A DNA stretch of 64,000 nt, taken from NCBI RefSeq assembly GCF_024345495.1, contig NZ_JAGQBF010000002.1, positions 62,001 through 126,000 of the forward strand, given 5' to 3'. A program made the position numbers and the translations under genes. Positions 45,683 through 54,686 of the stretch are shown here, piece after piece (position 1 is the first letter of the stretch; each line of letters opens with the position of its first letter). The notes beneath the pieces were generated by a model. The model saw nothing but the letters and a program-made list of their open reading frames with translations. It ran no database searches and was not told where the DNA came from. This stretch comes from Synechococcus sp. RedBA-s. Lineage in GTDB: Bacteria > Cyanobacteriota > Cyanobacteriia > PCC-6307 > Cyanobiaceae.

Positions 45683-47227
45683 TCAGTCTGCCCGAGAATC
45701 AAGCGGTAGCAGGCTCAGGCAGGCCTCGCTCAGCTGCAACTCCAGCGTGATCACCCGGTGGCCCGGGCCCAGGGGACCCAGGGGACAGTCGCCGGTTCCG
45801 GGGTTGACGCTCACCTGGGGCCAGGCCGAGGCCGCCAGCGACAGGCGCAGCTGCTCCCCGGCCGCCAGGGTCGCCACCAGGGGCTGCAGGCTCAGCTGCC
45901 GCCGCTGGGAGCGACGGCAGTGGGGGCCCAGGGTACGGATCACCCCGGTGCTCAGCTGCCAGGCCCTGCCCTGGCGGATCACGGAGAGGGCACCGCAGAG
46001 ATCGAAGCCGTCCTGGTCACAGCTGAGCTCCAGCTCCAGTTCCGGTCGTCCCGCCAGCAGCAGCGGCTCGCTCAGGGGCGCGCTGGTGAAGCAGGCCACA
46101 TCGGCGCGGGCATCGAGATCGGTGCGGGCCACCGGGCCTGCATCCAGGCCCAGATGGCCGCCGCGGCCAGGGGCGGGCCGCCAGGGGTCGTGCACCAGCC
46201 AGACCACGCCGCCACCCTCGCCATCGGGCAACAGGCGGCCTTCGGCGGCATCGATCGCCGCCAGTCCGTTGCTGCGCAGGGCCCAGCGGCACGGTTCAGC
46301 CTGCTCAGCGTGCCACCCGCGCCAGATGCCAGAGCCCAGGTCGGCCAGGGCTTCGCGGGGATGGGCTTCGAGGCCATCCCGGTCGCGCAGGTGCCGATCA
46401 AAGAAGGCCAGCTGCAGGCGATCAAGACCGCCGGCCCAGTTCAGGTGGCTCCAGGCCTCGATGCGCAGCCAGGGCTCAGTGCCGGCGGCCCGGGCGCGGG
46501 CGCGCAGATCCAGCACTCCGCCCAGGTGGGGGTCGTGCCAGCCGCCCAGCAGCAGCATCGGCTGGCGCAGCAGGCCCTCCGGAGGCTCATGGCGCCGCCA
46601 GCCAGCAGGGCTGGCGGGGTCCAGCGTCAACCAGCCCAGCCCCATCCCGCCGGGATCGTGCTGCTGCAGCAGCGCCAGGCCATCGCGCAGGAAGGTGCCC
46701 CCCTCCAGGCTCTGGCGCAGGCTGTGCCAGCCGCGCTCATCGCCGGCGCGGCGCCGCGTTTCAGCCGCCAGCTGCAGCGCCCAGCCCAGGCCCAAGGCCC
46801 ACCAGTGGGCGCCCCCTTCGCTGGCCCAATGCAGCCGCTCATCGAGGCCCGCCATAGCCGGCGCCAGGGCATCGGGCAAGGGGCTGCCCGGGCTCAGCAG
46901 CAGCTGAGTGAGCCCCTGATAGGAGAAGCCATAGGTGCCCACCCGGCCGTTGGCGTAGGCCAGGCTGCGCGCCCAGGCCATCGCCACGGCACCATCGGCG
47001 GCCTCCTGGGCAAAGCCACTGAACTCCCCCGTGGAGTCGCCCCGGCCACGGACGTCCTGCACGGCCACCGCATAGCCCGCACTGGCGTACCAACGCGGAT
47101 GGGCATAGGTGACGGTGGAGGCGATGGCCCGCCCGTAGGGCTGGCGCATCAGCAGCAGCGGCCAGCGCCCCGGCCCAGTGGGTTTCCAGACCCTGGTAGC
47201 CAGCCGTACCCCATCGGGGCAGGGCAT
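45683..47227 (-). CDS. CocE/NonD family serine hydrolase (S15)
   Basis: The 514-residue alpha/beta hydrolase resembles X-Pro dipeptidyl-peptidase/cocaine-esterase proteins. The oxyanion region is LLLMRQPYGRAIAS and the pocket VQDVRGRGDSTGEF. The nucleophile is the Ser in VGTYGFSYQGLTQLLL near residue 100, the Asp in LLLGGWHDPHLGG near 228 and the His in EAWSHLNWAGG near 262. A C-terminal jelly-roll (LSLQPLVATLAAGEQLRLSLA) completes the fold. Substrate is unknown, and no signal peptide is present. The frame is open some nine codons further upstream without an ordinary start. Confidence 0.88.
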   Translation of the reverse strand: MPCPDGVRLATRVWKPTGPGRWPLLLMRQPYGRAIASTVTYAHPRWYASAGYAVAVQDVRGRGDSTGEFSGFAQEAADGAVAMAWARSLAYANGRVGTYGFSYQGLTQLLLSPGSPLPDALAPAMAGLDERLHWASEGGAHWWALGLGWALQLAAETRRRAGDERGWHSLRQSLEGGTFLRDGLALLQQHDPGGMGLGWLTLDPASPAGWRRHEPPEGLLRQPMLLLGGWHDPHLGGVLDLRARARAAGTEPWLRIEAWSHLNWAGGLDRLQLAFFDRHLRDRDGLEAHPREALADLGSGIWRGWHAEQAEPCRWALRSNGLAAIDAAEGRLLPDGEGGGVVWLVHDPWRPAPGRGGHLGLDAGPVARTDLDARADVACFTSAPLSEPLLLAGRPELELELSCDQDGFDLCGALSVIRQGRAWQLSTGVIRTLGPHCRRSQRRQLSLQPLVATLAAGEQLRLSLAASAWPQVSVNPGTGDCPLGPLGPGHRVITLELQLSEACLSLLPLDSRAD

Positions 47228-47263
47228 CCATTCCTCAACGACCTCGGTATCCAGCGGGGCGAC

Positions 47264-47617
47264 TCAGCGCACGTCAGGACAGTGAAGCCCCACCACATAG
47301 GTGGTGAGAATCTCGGCGTCGGTGGGGGCCAGCCCCTGGCTCTGGGAGACCATGGCGATCGCCTCAGGGGAATTGGAGCTGACACTGCGGCTGTTGAGCT
47401 GGCGCAGGTCGTTGCAGATCCGCTTGGCCAGCTGCGGGTTCTGTTTGACCGACTCCAGCAGCGGTGAAGCCGCCTGAAGGGAGGTGATGGGCAACCCTGC
47501 ACCCATGAGCGCTACCACGGCCGCCAGGACGAACCGGCTCAGCAAAGGCAGCCGCGGGCGCGGCTGAGCAGGACAGGAGAGAACAGGCAAGGAGCGTCCA
47601 CCACAGGGGGGATTCAT
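47264..47617 (-). CDS. Small exported hypothetical protein
   Basis: The 117-residue protein has a signal peptide preceded by a charged leader (RFVLAAVVALMGAGLPITSL, cleavage near QAAS). The mature part reads LESVKQNPQLAKRICNDLRQL, then SSNSPEAIAMVSQSQGLAP and TYVVGLHCPDV, with two Cys that could pair. I recognise no named family. It precedes the S15 hydrolase by 36 nt on the same strand. Confidence 0.7.
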   Translation of the reverse strand: MNPPCGGRSLPVLSCPAQPRPRLPLLSRFVLAAVVALMGAGLPITSLQAASPLLESVKQNPQLAKRICNDLRQLNSRSVSSNSPEAIAMVSQSQGLAPTDAEILTTYVVGLHCPDVR

Positions 47618-47658
47618 CCATTTGAGGGTCTCAGCGAGACCGGTTGGAGCAGTCCTGG

Positions 47659-48048
47659 TCAGTTTGGTGGGCGACCGGTGGCCCGCCGCGCCGCGGCGAT
47701 CCAGGCGCGCACCTGGCTGGAGTCGGGTGGGGCGACCGCTGATCGGGTGAGGGAGCGCTGCAGCCGGCCCAGCTGGCGCAGGAGCTGCTGGGGTGACGCC
47801 TCGGCCAACCCCGCTGAGCTGGCGATGCCCGCATACAACAGCAGTGCTGCCTGCTCGGGCGCCAGCCCCAGTTCACTGATCAGGCGAGCCTGAGCGCGCA
47901 GTTTGATCAGGCGCTGCTCCGAAGCGCCGCAGCGGGCCAGGCGGCGCAGCTCCAGATCGCTCTGGGCAGCCAGGGCAGGCCAGTCATTGAGACCCGCCTG
48001 GCTGAGCTGGCTCTGCTCAGCGCTGAAGTGGGAGGGAAGCCGCAGCAT
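47659..48048 (-). CDS. DUF4332-like helix-hairpin-helix protein
   Basis: The 129-residue soluble protein is all helical, with SQAGLNDWPALAAQSDLELRR, LRAQARLISELGLAPEQAALL and YAGIASSAGLAEASPQQL. The repeated GI/GL..L..A.. pattern is that of DUF4332, a helix-hairpin-helix-like domain. Nucleic acid binding would be a guess. It starts 4 nt after the stop of the Ycf51-like gene, so the two are probably co-transcribed. Confidence 0.7.
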   Translation of the reverse strand: MLRLPSHFSAEQSQLSQAGLNDWPALAAQSDLELRRLARCGASEQRLIKLRAQARLISELGLAPEQAALLLYAGIASSAGLAEASPQQLLRQLGRLQRSLTRSAVAPPDSSQVRAWIAAARRATGRPPN

Positions 48049-48051
48049 CGC

Positions 48052-48519
48052 TCAGCGCAGCACCTGCACCGCACCGTCGTCGAGGCTGCGGGTGGCCTCC
48101 CCCAGCACCACCGGCCGACTGACGCCAGCGCCGGCTGTCTCCACCCGCCGCAGGCGCACATGCACCAGGCCATCGGCGCTGCTGCGGCCGCTGCCGCGCA
48201 GGTTGAGGGCCAGCTGCTCCACCGTGGGGGCAAAGGCCTCAGGCGGGAGTTCAGCGCTGGCGGCGGCGATCACCAGATTGGTGCCGTTGTCGAACACCAC
48301 TGGCACGCTCACGGCCCCCTCCACCTGGGTACGTGGCGAGTAGCTGATGGCGAAGGCCAGACAGGAGAGCGAGAGCAGGGCTGTGAAGCTCGTGACACCC
48401 ACCAGCCGGAAGCGGAATCCCCAGCCCATGACGAAGGCCACCACCATCCACACCGCCAGCGCGCCGCTGGCGGCCCCCAGCCAGAGCCCGGCTTTGAGCG
48501 ACAGCGGATCGACGGGCAT
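48052..48519 (-). CDS. ycf51: Ycf51-like (DUF2518) membrane protein
   Basis: The 155-residue protein has two membrane segments near the N terminus (LWLGAASGALAVWMVVAFVM and GVTSFTALLSLSCLAFAI) and a soluble domain with VVFDNGTNLVIAAASAELPPE and a C-terminal RRVETAGAGVSRPVVLGEA. This fits DUF2518, known as Ycf51 in red-algal plastids and shared by cyanobacteria; its function is unknown. ATG 48519 is chosen because the frame to 48642 would overlap the divergent TamB-like gene. Confidence 0.78.
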   Translation of the reverse strand: MPVDPLSLKAGLWLGAASGALAVWMVVAFVMGWGFRFRLVGVTSFTALLSLSCLAFAISYSPRTQVEGAVSVPVVFDNGTNLVIAAASAELPPEAFAPTVEQLALNLRGSGRSSADGLVHVRLRRVETAGAGVSRPVVLGEATRSLDDGAVQVLR

Positions 48520-48587
48520 GGCGGCCAGAGCAGAAGCGGAAACCCCTTTATATTGCGGCGTCCTCAGGCGGTGACAGCGACGAGCCG

Positions 48588-51500
48588 ATGGGGTCCCCGC
48601 CTTCGCCTGAAACGGGAACCCAGTCCCGGAGCCGCCGCCCACGCCTGCTGCTGGCCGCGGTCCTTGGGGTAAGCGCCGGGCTGATCGCCACCTGGTGGGG
48701 AGCGGATCACCTGGCCCGCTGGGCGTACGAGAGTTGGCGGCCCCGGCTGCAGGTGCTGATCGGCCGCGGGCTGGGCCACCCCGTTCAGCTCGGGTCCTAC
48801 GAAGGACTCCGGCCCTGGGGCCTGAGCATCGGCCCCAGCCGCGTGCTCAGCGGGCCGGCGGATCGCTCCAACCTGCGCCTCGACGGGATCGCGGTGAACC
48901 TGGATCCCCTCGCCAGCCTGGTGGAGCGGGCGGCGGTGCTGGACCTGCGGCCCAGGGGAGCCCAGCTCCGCCTGATCCCCAACACCAGGGGCCAACTCTG
49001 GGTGTTCGGCCCGGCGGGCGACCGGCCGCCGCCACGGCTGACGCTGAACGTGCTGCTGGAGCAGCCCGGCCGTCTGCAGCTGGGCTCCATGGCTCTGGAT
49101 CTGAAGCTGCAGGGCCGGGCGGGGGTGAGGCTGCACCAGCGCAAGGTCGACTGGCGCGCCACCGCCAGACCCCGGGCCCTGGGCACGGCCGGAGCCAGCA
49201 ACGGCCGTGCCCTGCTGCGGGGCTCGGCGAACTGGGGCAGCGGTGCCGTTCAGCTGGGCCTCGACCTGCGCCGCTGGGAGCTGGCCCCCCTGCTGACCCT
49301 GCTGCCCCGAGCCAGTCCCCCCCGAAAGCAGTCGCTGAAGGGAACCGCCAACGGCCGCCTCGAGCTCAGCCGCCGACCTGGCAGCAGCAGTTGCCGGGGT
49401 TCCCTGCAGCTGGAGGAGGTGGAGCTGAAGGATCCGCTGCTGCCGGCACCGCTCCAGGCCAGGCGCCTGGGGATCGGCTGCCGCGGGCAGCAGATCCTGC
49501 TGGAGGGGGATCCCTGGCGGATGGCGAACTGGCGCGGGACGGTCGCGGGCTCCCTTGTACCGGGCAACCGCTTCGACCTGCGCCTCACGGCCAGTGACCC
49601 CCAGCGCGGCGACCGTATGGGCCTCGGCATCAACGGACCCTGGCGGCAGCCCCTGCTGGCCCTCGATGGCCACATCCCCCTGGGCAAGGGCACCCCCTCC
49701 AGCCCCCAACCGCTCAAGGTCAACGCCCGCCTCCGCGCCGACTGGCGCCAGAGCCTTCAGCTGCGCCTTGAAAACCTGCGCCTGCGCTCAGGTCGCTCCG
49801 AACTCACGGCCCAGGGTCAGGTGTGGCCCCGCCTCGACGTGCGCAGCCAGCAGCTGCGCCTGCATCCCTCCCTCTGGAGCCCCGCCGGAGCCACGGCCCA
49901 GGCGCTGCTGGGCCAGAACGCCTGGCTGGAAGGCGGCCTTCAGCTGGCCGGAACCGTGAACCGGCCCACTCTCAGCGCCAGCCTCCAGCGGCTGGGCAGC
50001 AGCCTGGTCACCCTCCAGGCCAGTGCGGGCCCCAGCACCACTCGGACTGGTCCCCTCGGCCGCCTGCAGGCGCGCGTGACGGCCCCCTTCGGCCTGCGCC
50101 TGCGGGACACCCTGCTGCTGGGGGCCGCCAGCGCTGATCTGGCCTGGACGGACGACCAGCTGCGGCTGCTGCGCTTCGAGAGTCCGGAGCTCAGCGCCCA
50201 TGGAACGCTGCCCCTGCGCTGGCAACGGCGGCGCGGAGTGGTGGCGGGGGATTTGGCCCTGAACCTGAACCTCAGGCCCTACACCCTGGCCCGACTCGGC
50301 CCCCTGCTGGGCAGCACGCTCCAGGGGCAACTCAGCGCCAGGGGCCGCCTCAGTGGTCCCCTGTCGGCCCTGCGCCCCGACCTCTGGCTGTCGGTGCGGC
50401 AGCCCGGCGGCGGTCCCCTGCAACTGCGGGAAACCTGGGAAGGGACGCTCAAGGCCCGGGCCGGGGGAGGCGGCGACCTGAACCTGGCGGCCTTGGCACC
50501 GGCCCAGCCGGGACGTTTGAGGGCGCGGCTGAACGGCTCCTGGTTGCCCACCCAGGTGGAGCTGCGGCGCCAGCAGGGGCTGCTGACCTTCACCGGCGAT
50601 GCCCGCCGCTACCGCTGGCAGGCCAGCCGCTTCCCCGTAGGGGGCCTGCAGCTGGCGGTGGGTGGTTCCCGCAGGCCCAGGGCCCTCGACGGGCTGCTCA
50701 GCGGCAAGGGGATCCTGGATCTGCAGCCCCTGGCGATGCAGGGCAGCGTGGCCCTGGAGCGGCCGTTGCTGCTGGGGGTGCGCGGCGAGCGACTCACCGC
50801 TTCGGGCCGTTACGCGGCGGGCCAGTTCCGCTTCAAGGGGGAGTTCATACCCCTGGCCGGAGGCCGCGTGGCCCTCAGCGCCGATGGCCTGCGCCAGGGG
50901 CGCCTGCGCAGCCGCATCGAGGGACGTGGACTGCCGCTGCAACTCTTCCAGGAGCTGGCCCAGGCGCTGGCAATGTGGCAGGGCGGAACCCCGTTGCCGA
51001 GGGGACGGGCCAGCGACCTGGGCACCCTCGTGATCGACACCCTTGGCGGCACCATCGACGGCCAGCTCCAGGCCCTGCGCCTGGCCCAGTCACGGCTGGC
51101 GCAATTCCGGGCCACGACAAGCGCCGGAGCCCGGGTGCAGCTGGCGGACCTGCGCGGCCTGGTGGATCTCGACATCAGCCTGGCCGGACCCGATCTGGAG
51201 CGCCTCAACCTGGATCTGGGCGCCAAGGGCCACCTCTGGCTGCGGGCCGCCGACCGCGACGAGTCCCTGCAACTGGAGCCGTTCGTGGTGCGACTGGAGG
51301 GGCCGATCCGCGGCGGCCAGGGGCGCTTCAGCCTCGAGAACCTTCCCCTGGCCCTGCTGGCCCTGGCCACGCCGGTGCCCAACAGCCTGCGGGGCGGCCT
51401 GAACCTGGAGGGCAGCTACCAACTGGCCTCAGCAGGCCGCGAGCGCTCCTTGCGCACCAGCCTCAGTCTCAGCGACGCCAGCTTGAACGGCATTCCGCTG

Positions 51501-53150
51501 CGGCTCGAAGACACCAGCCTCAGCCTGGAAGGGCAAGCCCTGGCCCTCTCGGCCTCCCTCAGCAGCGAAGGAGCGGACAGCCGCGTTGATCTGAGCGGCA
51601 GCGTCCCCCTTGATCCCGGCCAGGAGGGATTGAAGCTGCGGCTCTCCAGCCGTGGCGACGGCCTGCGTTTCATCAGCACCCTGGTGGGCCGCGGGCTCAA
51701 GTGGCGCAAGGGCAGCGCTGACTTGGAGCTGCTGATGCGCGGCAGCTTGCTCAAGCCCCTGGCCAACGGATTCTTGCGCTTCCGCGATGGCGATGTGGTG
51801 GTGGCCGGTCAGGAGATCAAGGACCTCCAGGCCACGGTGCTGTTCGATTTCGAGGAGCTGCTGGTGCAGGAGTTCAAGGCGCGTCTGGGCAGCCAGGGGA
51901 AACTCGATGGCAGCGGCGGCCTGGGCCTGTTCCGAGACATTCCCCAGCGCCAACCCCTGAGCCTGGCGGTCAAGTCGGCCCGCATCAGCGCACCGCGCCT
52001 CAATGCCCTCACCGATGGCAACCTGAGCCTGAGCGGCAGCCTGTTGCGGCCGTTGCTCAGCGGTGAGCTGCGCCTGAGCAAGGGCACGATCAACGGCCAG
52101 CCCGGCACCCTGGCCCAGGAGGATGAGAAGGGTGTGCTCAAGCCCAAGCCCGCCCGGCGCTTCGCCGAAGAGTCGTGGGACTTCGAGAAGCCCATGGTGC
52201 TGCTGGGGCCGGAGGTGGAAAGCGACACGGCCCTGGCCCTGCGCGATTCAATCCCACGGGTGGCCCTGCTGCGGCTGAACAACCTGCGCCTCAACCTCGG
52301 CCCCGATCTGGAGGTGGTGGTGCCACCGGTGGCCAGCTTCAAGACGGGCGGCACCCTCACTCTCAATGGCCCCATCGACCCCCGTCTCAGCGCCAGCGGT
52401 GTGGTGCGCCTGCGCAGCGGTCGCCTGAGCCTGTTCACCACCAATTTCACCCTCGATCCCGAAGCCCCCAACGTGGCGGTGTTCACCCCCAGCCTCGGTC
52501 TGATCCCCTATGTCGATATCGCCATGCGCACCCGGGTCTCGGATTCGCTCCAGGTGGGCCGCGGTCGGGAGGCGATCAACGACACCGACCTGCGCGGCGG
52601 CTATACCCCCCTGGATCAGCTCAACCTGGTGAAAGTGGTGGTGACCGTGAGCGGACCAGCCGACCGGATCGCTGAAACCCTCACCATCCGCAGCTCCCCG
52701 CCCCTGCCGGAGGAGCGACTGGTGGCCCTGATCGGCGGCAATTCGCTGGCCGGTCTGAGCGGCGGCAATGCCACGGCGGCGCTGGCCACGGTCTTCGGTC
52801 AGTCGTTGCTCTCTCCCCTGGTGGGAACCCTCACCAATGCCTTCGGCCAGCGGGTGAGTTTCTCGATCTTTCCCACTTTCGTCTCACCCGCCGTGAACGT
52901 GGCGGGGAGCAACGCTTCAGGTGACCGTCGGGAGTCGCGCCGGGCACCGGCGCAGCTGGTGCTGGGCACGGAGCTGGGCCTCGACATCACCGAGCGCTTC
53001 AACTTCTCTGTGCTGGCGGCACCGAACCGCACCGACATCCCCCCCCAGCTCACCCTGCGCTACCAGGCCAGTGACACCCTGGGCCTGCAGGGATCCTTCG
53101 ACACCGAAGGGCGCTGGCAGGGCCAGCTGCAGCTGTTCTTCCGCTTCTGA
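48588..53150 (+). CDS. tamB: TamB-like (DUF490) inner-membrane AsmA-family protein
   Basis: The 1520-residue protein has one N-terminal membrane anchor (RLLLAAVLGVSAGLIATWWG) and a very long series of beta-strand repeats rich in Leu, Arg and Gly (LDGIAVNLDPLASL, GRLQLGSMALDL, FSLENLPLALLAL and many more). The C-terminal 350 residues form the DUF490 region, with GSLLRPLLSGELRLSKGTI, FKTGGTLTLNGPIDPRLSA and LPEERLVALIGGNSLAGLSG. TamB-like proteins bridge inner and outer membrane and serve in lipid or outer membrane protein transport. The gene is divergent from ycf51 and followed 17 nt later by a ROK kinase. Confidence 0.9.
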   Translation: MGSPPSPETGTQSRSRRPRLLLAAVLGVSAGLIATWWGADHLARWAYESWRPRLQVLIGRGLGHPVQLGSYEGLRPWGLSIGPSRVLSGPADRSNLRLDGIAVNLDPLASLVERAAVLDLRPRGAQLRLIPNTRGQLWVFGPAGDRPPPRLTLNVLLEQPGRLQLGSMALDLKLQGRAGVRLHQRKVDWRATARPRALGTAGASNGRALLRGSANWGSGAVQLGLDLRRWELAPLLTLLPRASPPRKQSLKGTANGRLELSRRPGSSSCRGSLQLEEVELKDPLLPAPLQARRLGIGCRGQQILLEGDPWRMANWRGTVAGSLVPGNRFDLRLTASDPQRGDRMGLGINGPWRQPLLALDGHIPLGKGTPSSPQPLKVNARLRADWRQSLQLRLENLRLRSGRSELTAQGQVWPRLDVRSQQLRLHPSLWSPAGATAQALLGQNAWLEGGLQLAGTVNRPTLSASLQRLGSSLVTLQASAGPSTTRTGPLGRLQARVTAPFGLRLRDTLLLGAASADLAWTDDQLRLLRFESPELSAHGTLPLRWQRRRGVVAGDLALNLNLRPYTLARLGPLLGSTLQGQLSARGRLSGPLSALRPDLWLSVRQPGGGPLQLRETWEGTLKARAGGGGDLNLAALAPAQPGRLRARLNGSWLPTQVELRRQQGLLTFTGDARRYRWQASRFPVGGLQLAVGGSRRPRALDGLLSGKGILDLQPLAMQGSVALERPLLLGVRGERLTASGRYAAGQFRFKGEFIPLAGGRVALSADGLRQGRLRSRIEGRGLPLQLFQELAQALAMWQGGTPLPRGRASDLGTLVIDTLGGTIDGQLQALRLAQSRLAQFRATTSAGARVQLADLRGLVDLDISLAGPDLERLNLDLGAKGHLWLRAADRDESLQLEPFVVRLEGPIRGGQGRFSLENLPLALLALATPVPNSLRGGLNLEGSYQLASAGRERSLRTSLSLSDASLNGIPLRLEDTSLSLEGQALALSASLSSEGADSRVDLSGSVPLDPGQEGLKLRLSSRGDGLRFISTLVGRGLKWRKGSADLELLMRGSLLKPLANGFLRFRDGDVVVAGQEIKDLQATVLFDFEELLVQEFKARLGSQGKLDGSGGLGLFRDIPQRQPLSLAVKSARISAPRLNALTDGNLSLSGSLLRPLLSGELRLSKGTINGQPGTLAQEDEKGVLKPKPARRFAEESWDFEKPMVLLGPEVESDTALALRDSIPRVALLRLNNLRLNLGPDLEVVVPPVASFKTGGTLTLNGPIDPRLSASGVVRLRSGRLSLFTTNFTLDPEAPNVAVFTPSLGLIPYVDIAMRTRVSDSLQVGRGREAINDTDLRGGYTPLDQLNLVKVVVTVSGPADRIAETLTIRSSPPLPEERLVALIGGNSLAGLSGGNATAALATVFGQSLLSPLVGTLTNAFGQRVSFSIFPTFVSPAVNVAGSNASGDRRESRRAPAQLVLGTELGLDITERFNFSVLAAPNRTDIPPQLTLRYQASDTLGLQGSFDTEGRWQGQLQLFFRF

Positions 53151-53167
53151 AGGGGGCCCGCCCAACG

Positions 53168-54049
53168 ATGGAACTGATCGGCGTGGATCTGGGTGGCACC
53201 GCCATCAAGCTGGGTCGCTTCGATGGCAGCGGGGCCTGCCTGGCCGAACTGGAGTGCCCCACGCCCCGGCCGGCGCTGCCCGGAGCGGTGAGCACGGCGC
53301 TGGTGGAAGCGATCACGGCAGTGGATCCCGAAGGCAGGGCTGATCGGGTGGGGATCGGTCTGCCCGGGCCGATGGACCGCAGTGGCCGGGTGGCGCGGGT
53401 GTCGATCAACCTGCCCGGCTGGCACGACGTGCCCCTGGCCGCCTGGCTGGAGCCCCAACTGGGGCGGAGGGTGATCCTGGCCAACGACGCCAACTGCGCC
53501 CTGCTGGGGGAGGCCTGGCTGGGGGCCGCCCGCGGACGCTCCGACGTGCTGTTGCTCACCCTGGGCACAGGTGTGGGCGGCGCGGCCCTGTTGGCGGGCC
53601 AGCTGTTCACTGGACGCGACGGGGCGGCGATGGAGCCCGGTCTGATCTGCGTGGACCCCGAGGGTCCGCCCTGCCACAGCGGTAACCGGGGCTCGCTCGA
53701 GCAGTTCTGCAGCATCACGGGGCTAGGGCGCCTCAGCCCGCTGGATCCCGTGGAGCTCTGCCGCCGCGCTGACGGCGGCGATGGCGAAGCCCTGGCGGTG
53801 TGGGAGCGCTACGGCCGCTGGCTGGGCATCGGCCTGAGTTCCCTGCTCTACGTGCTCACTCCGGAACTGGTGCTGGTCGGCGGTGGCCTGAGCGCCGCCA
53901 GCGACCACTTTTTGCCGGCGGTGTGGCGGGAGGTGGAGGAGCGGGTGCTGGCGGTGAGCCGCGAGGGTCTGGAGATTCGCCGCTGCGCCCTGGGCAACGG
54001 CGCCGGCCGGCTGGGGGCCGCCCGACTGGCACTGGAGCGGCTGGATTGA
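53168..54049 (+). CDS. ROK family sugar kinase with degenerate zinc motif
   Basis: The 293-residue protein has the phosphate-binding start LIGVDLGGTAIKLGRFD, GIGLPGPMDRSGRVARV, catalytic ANDANCALLGEAWLGAA near residue 108 and LLTLGTGVGGAALLAGQ. The ROK zinc site, usually GHxxxxxxGxxCxCGxxGCxE, reads VDPEGPPCHSGNRGSLEQF, so only one Cys remains. The family phosphorylates glucose, N-acetylmannosamine or related sugars; a glucokinase role is plausible but not settled. It follows the TamB-like gene closely. Confidence 0.85.
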   Translation: MELIGVDLGGTAIKLGRFDGSGACLAELECPTPRPALPGAVSTALVEAITAVDPEGRADRVGIGLPGPMDRSGRVARVSINLPGWHDVPLAAWLEPQLGRRVILANDANCALLGEAWLGAARGRSDVLLLTLGTGVGGAALLAGQLFTGRDGAAMEPGLICVDPEGPPCHSGNRGSLEQFCSITGLGRLSPLDPVELCRRADGGDGEALAVWERYGRWLGIGLSSLLYVLTPELVLVGGGLSAASDHFLPAVWREVEERVLAVSREGLEIRRCALGNGAGRLGAARLALERLD

Positions 54050-54236
54050 CAGCGGTGACCATGCACCCAGCCTGGACGTTTGCTGAGGTGGGACTTGCTT
54101 GCTCAGGCACCCAGCGGCGCTCAGCGCTGCTTCTGCAGTAAAGTAAAAGCGTATTTGGCGATTAAAAATAGAAACAAGCGGTTTACACTTGAACGACAAA
54201 GGATCAGATTACTTCCATTTATCCTGGCTCCCATAC

Positions 54237-54524
54237 ATGGCTCATCGAATCTATTTTCCCCGTCGATTGCCCGCCCAGGTATTCAAAACGGCGGCCGTGC
54301 TGGGTTTGACCCTGGCGGCAGGGACGGCCCTGGCTGATGTGCAATTTGAGAATTGTGTGCCACTGACGGGTGGTGGCATCAGCTGCGATACCAGACCCAG
54401 TGGCGACACCCTGATGAATGATGAGGCGGCGCGTTATGGATTATTCGATGAAGCCAGCCCAGGCTGGGATGAGTTTGATCCCTATGAGGGCTATGACGAC
54501 ATGTTCGGCGGTAATCAAACCTAA
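54237..54524 (+). CDS. Small exported acidic protein (95 aa)
   Basis: ATG 54237 gives a 95-residue protein with a signal peptide (AVLGLTLAAGTALA, cleavage before DVQFEN). The mature part has two Cys (FENCVPLTGGGISCDTRP) and an acidic end with ASPGWDEFDPYEGYDDMFGG. Similar small proteins occur in marine Synechococcus, in my recollection, without a known function. The gene and the preceding 100 nt are clearly richer in A and T than the surroundings. No ribosome site is evident; TTG 54189 is an alternative start. Confidence 0.68.
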   Translation: MAHRIYFPRRLPAQVFKTAAVLGLTLAAGTALADVQFENCVPLTGGGISCDTRPSGDTLMNDEAARYGLFDEASPGWDEFDPYEGYDDMFGGNQT

Positions 54525-54539
54525 TCAGGTCGCCTGATT
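54523..54539 (+). terminator. Weak hairpin overlapping the stop of the acidic protein gene
   Basis: AATCAGG and CCTGATT form a perfect seven-pair stem with a TCG loop, starting within the TAA stop. The following sequence has CCTTTTCC but no long T run, so termination would be weak. Confidence 0.4.
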
Positions 54540-54686
54540 CCATCAGGCTCGGACCTTTTCCATTCCATGACCGCCACAGCGGAGATCCACCTGCCCAGCG
54601 GTTGTCTGTGACCTTCGATCCCCTTCTGACGCTGGCTCCCGTCCGCTGCATTGATGCATGGGCACTGCCCTTGGGATGATGGCTGC

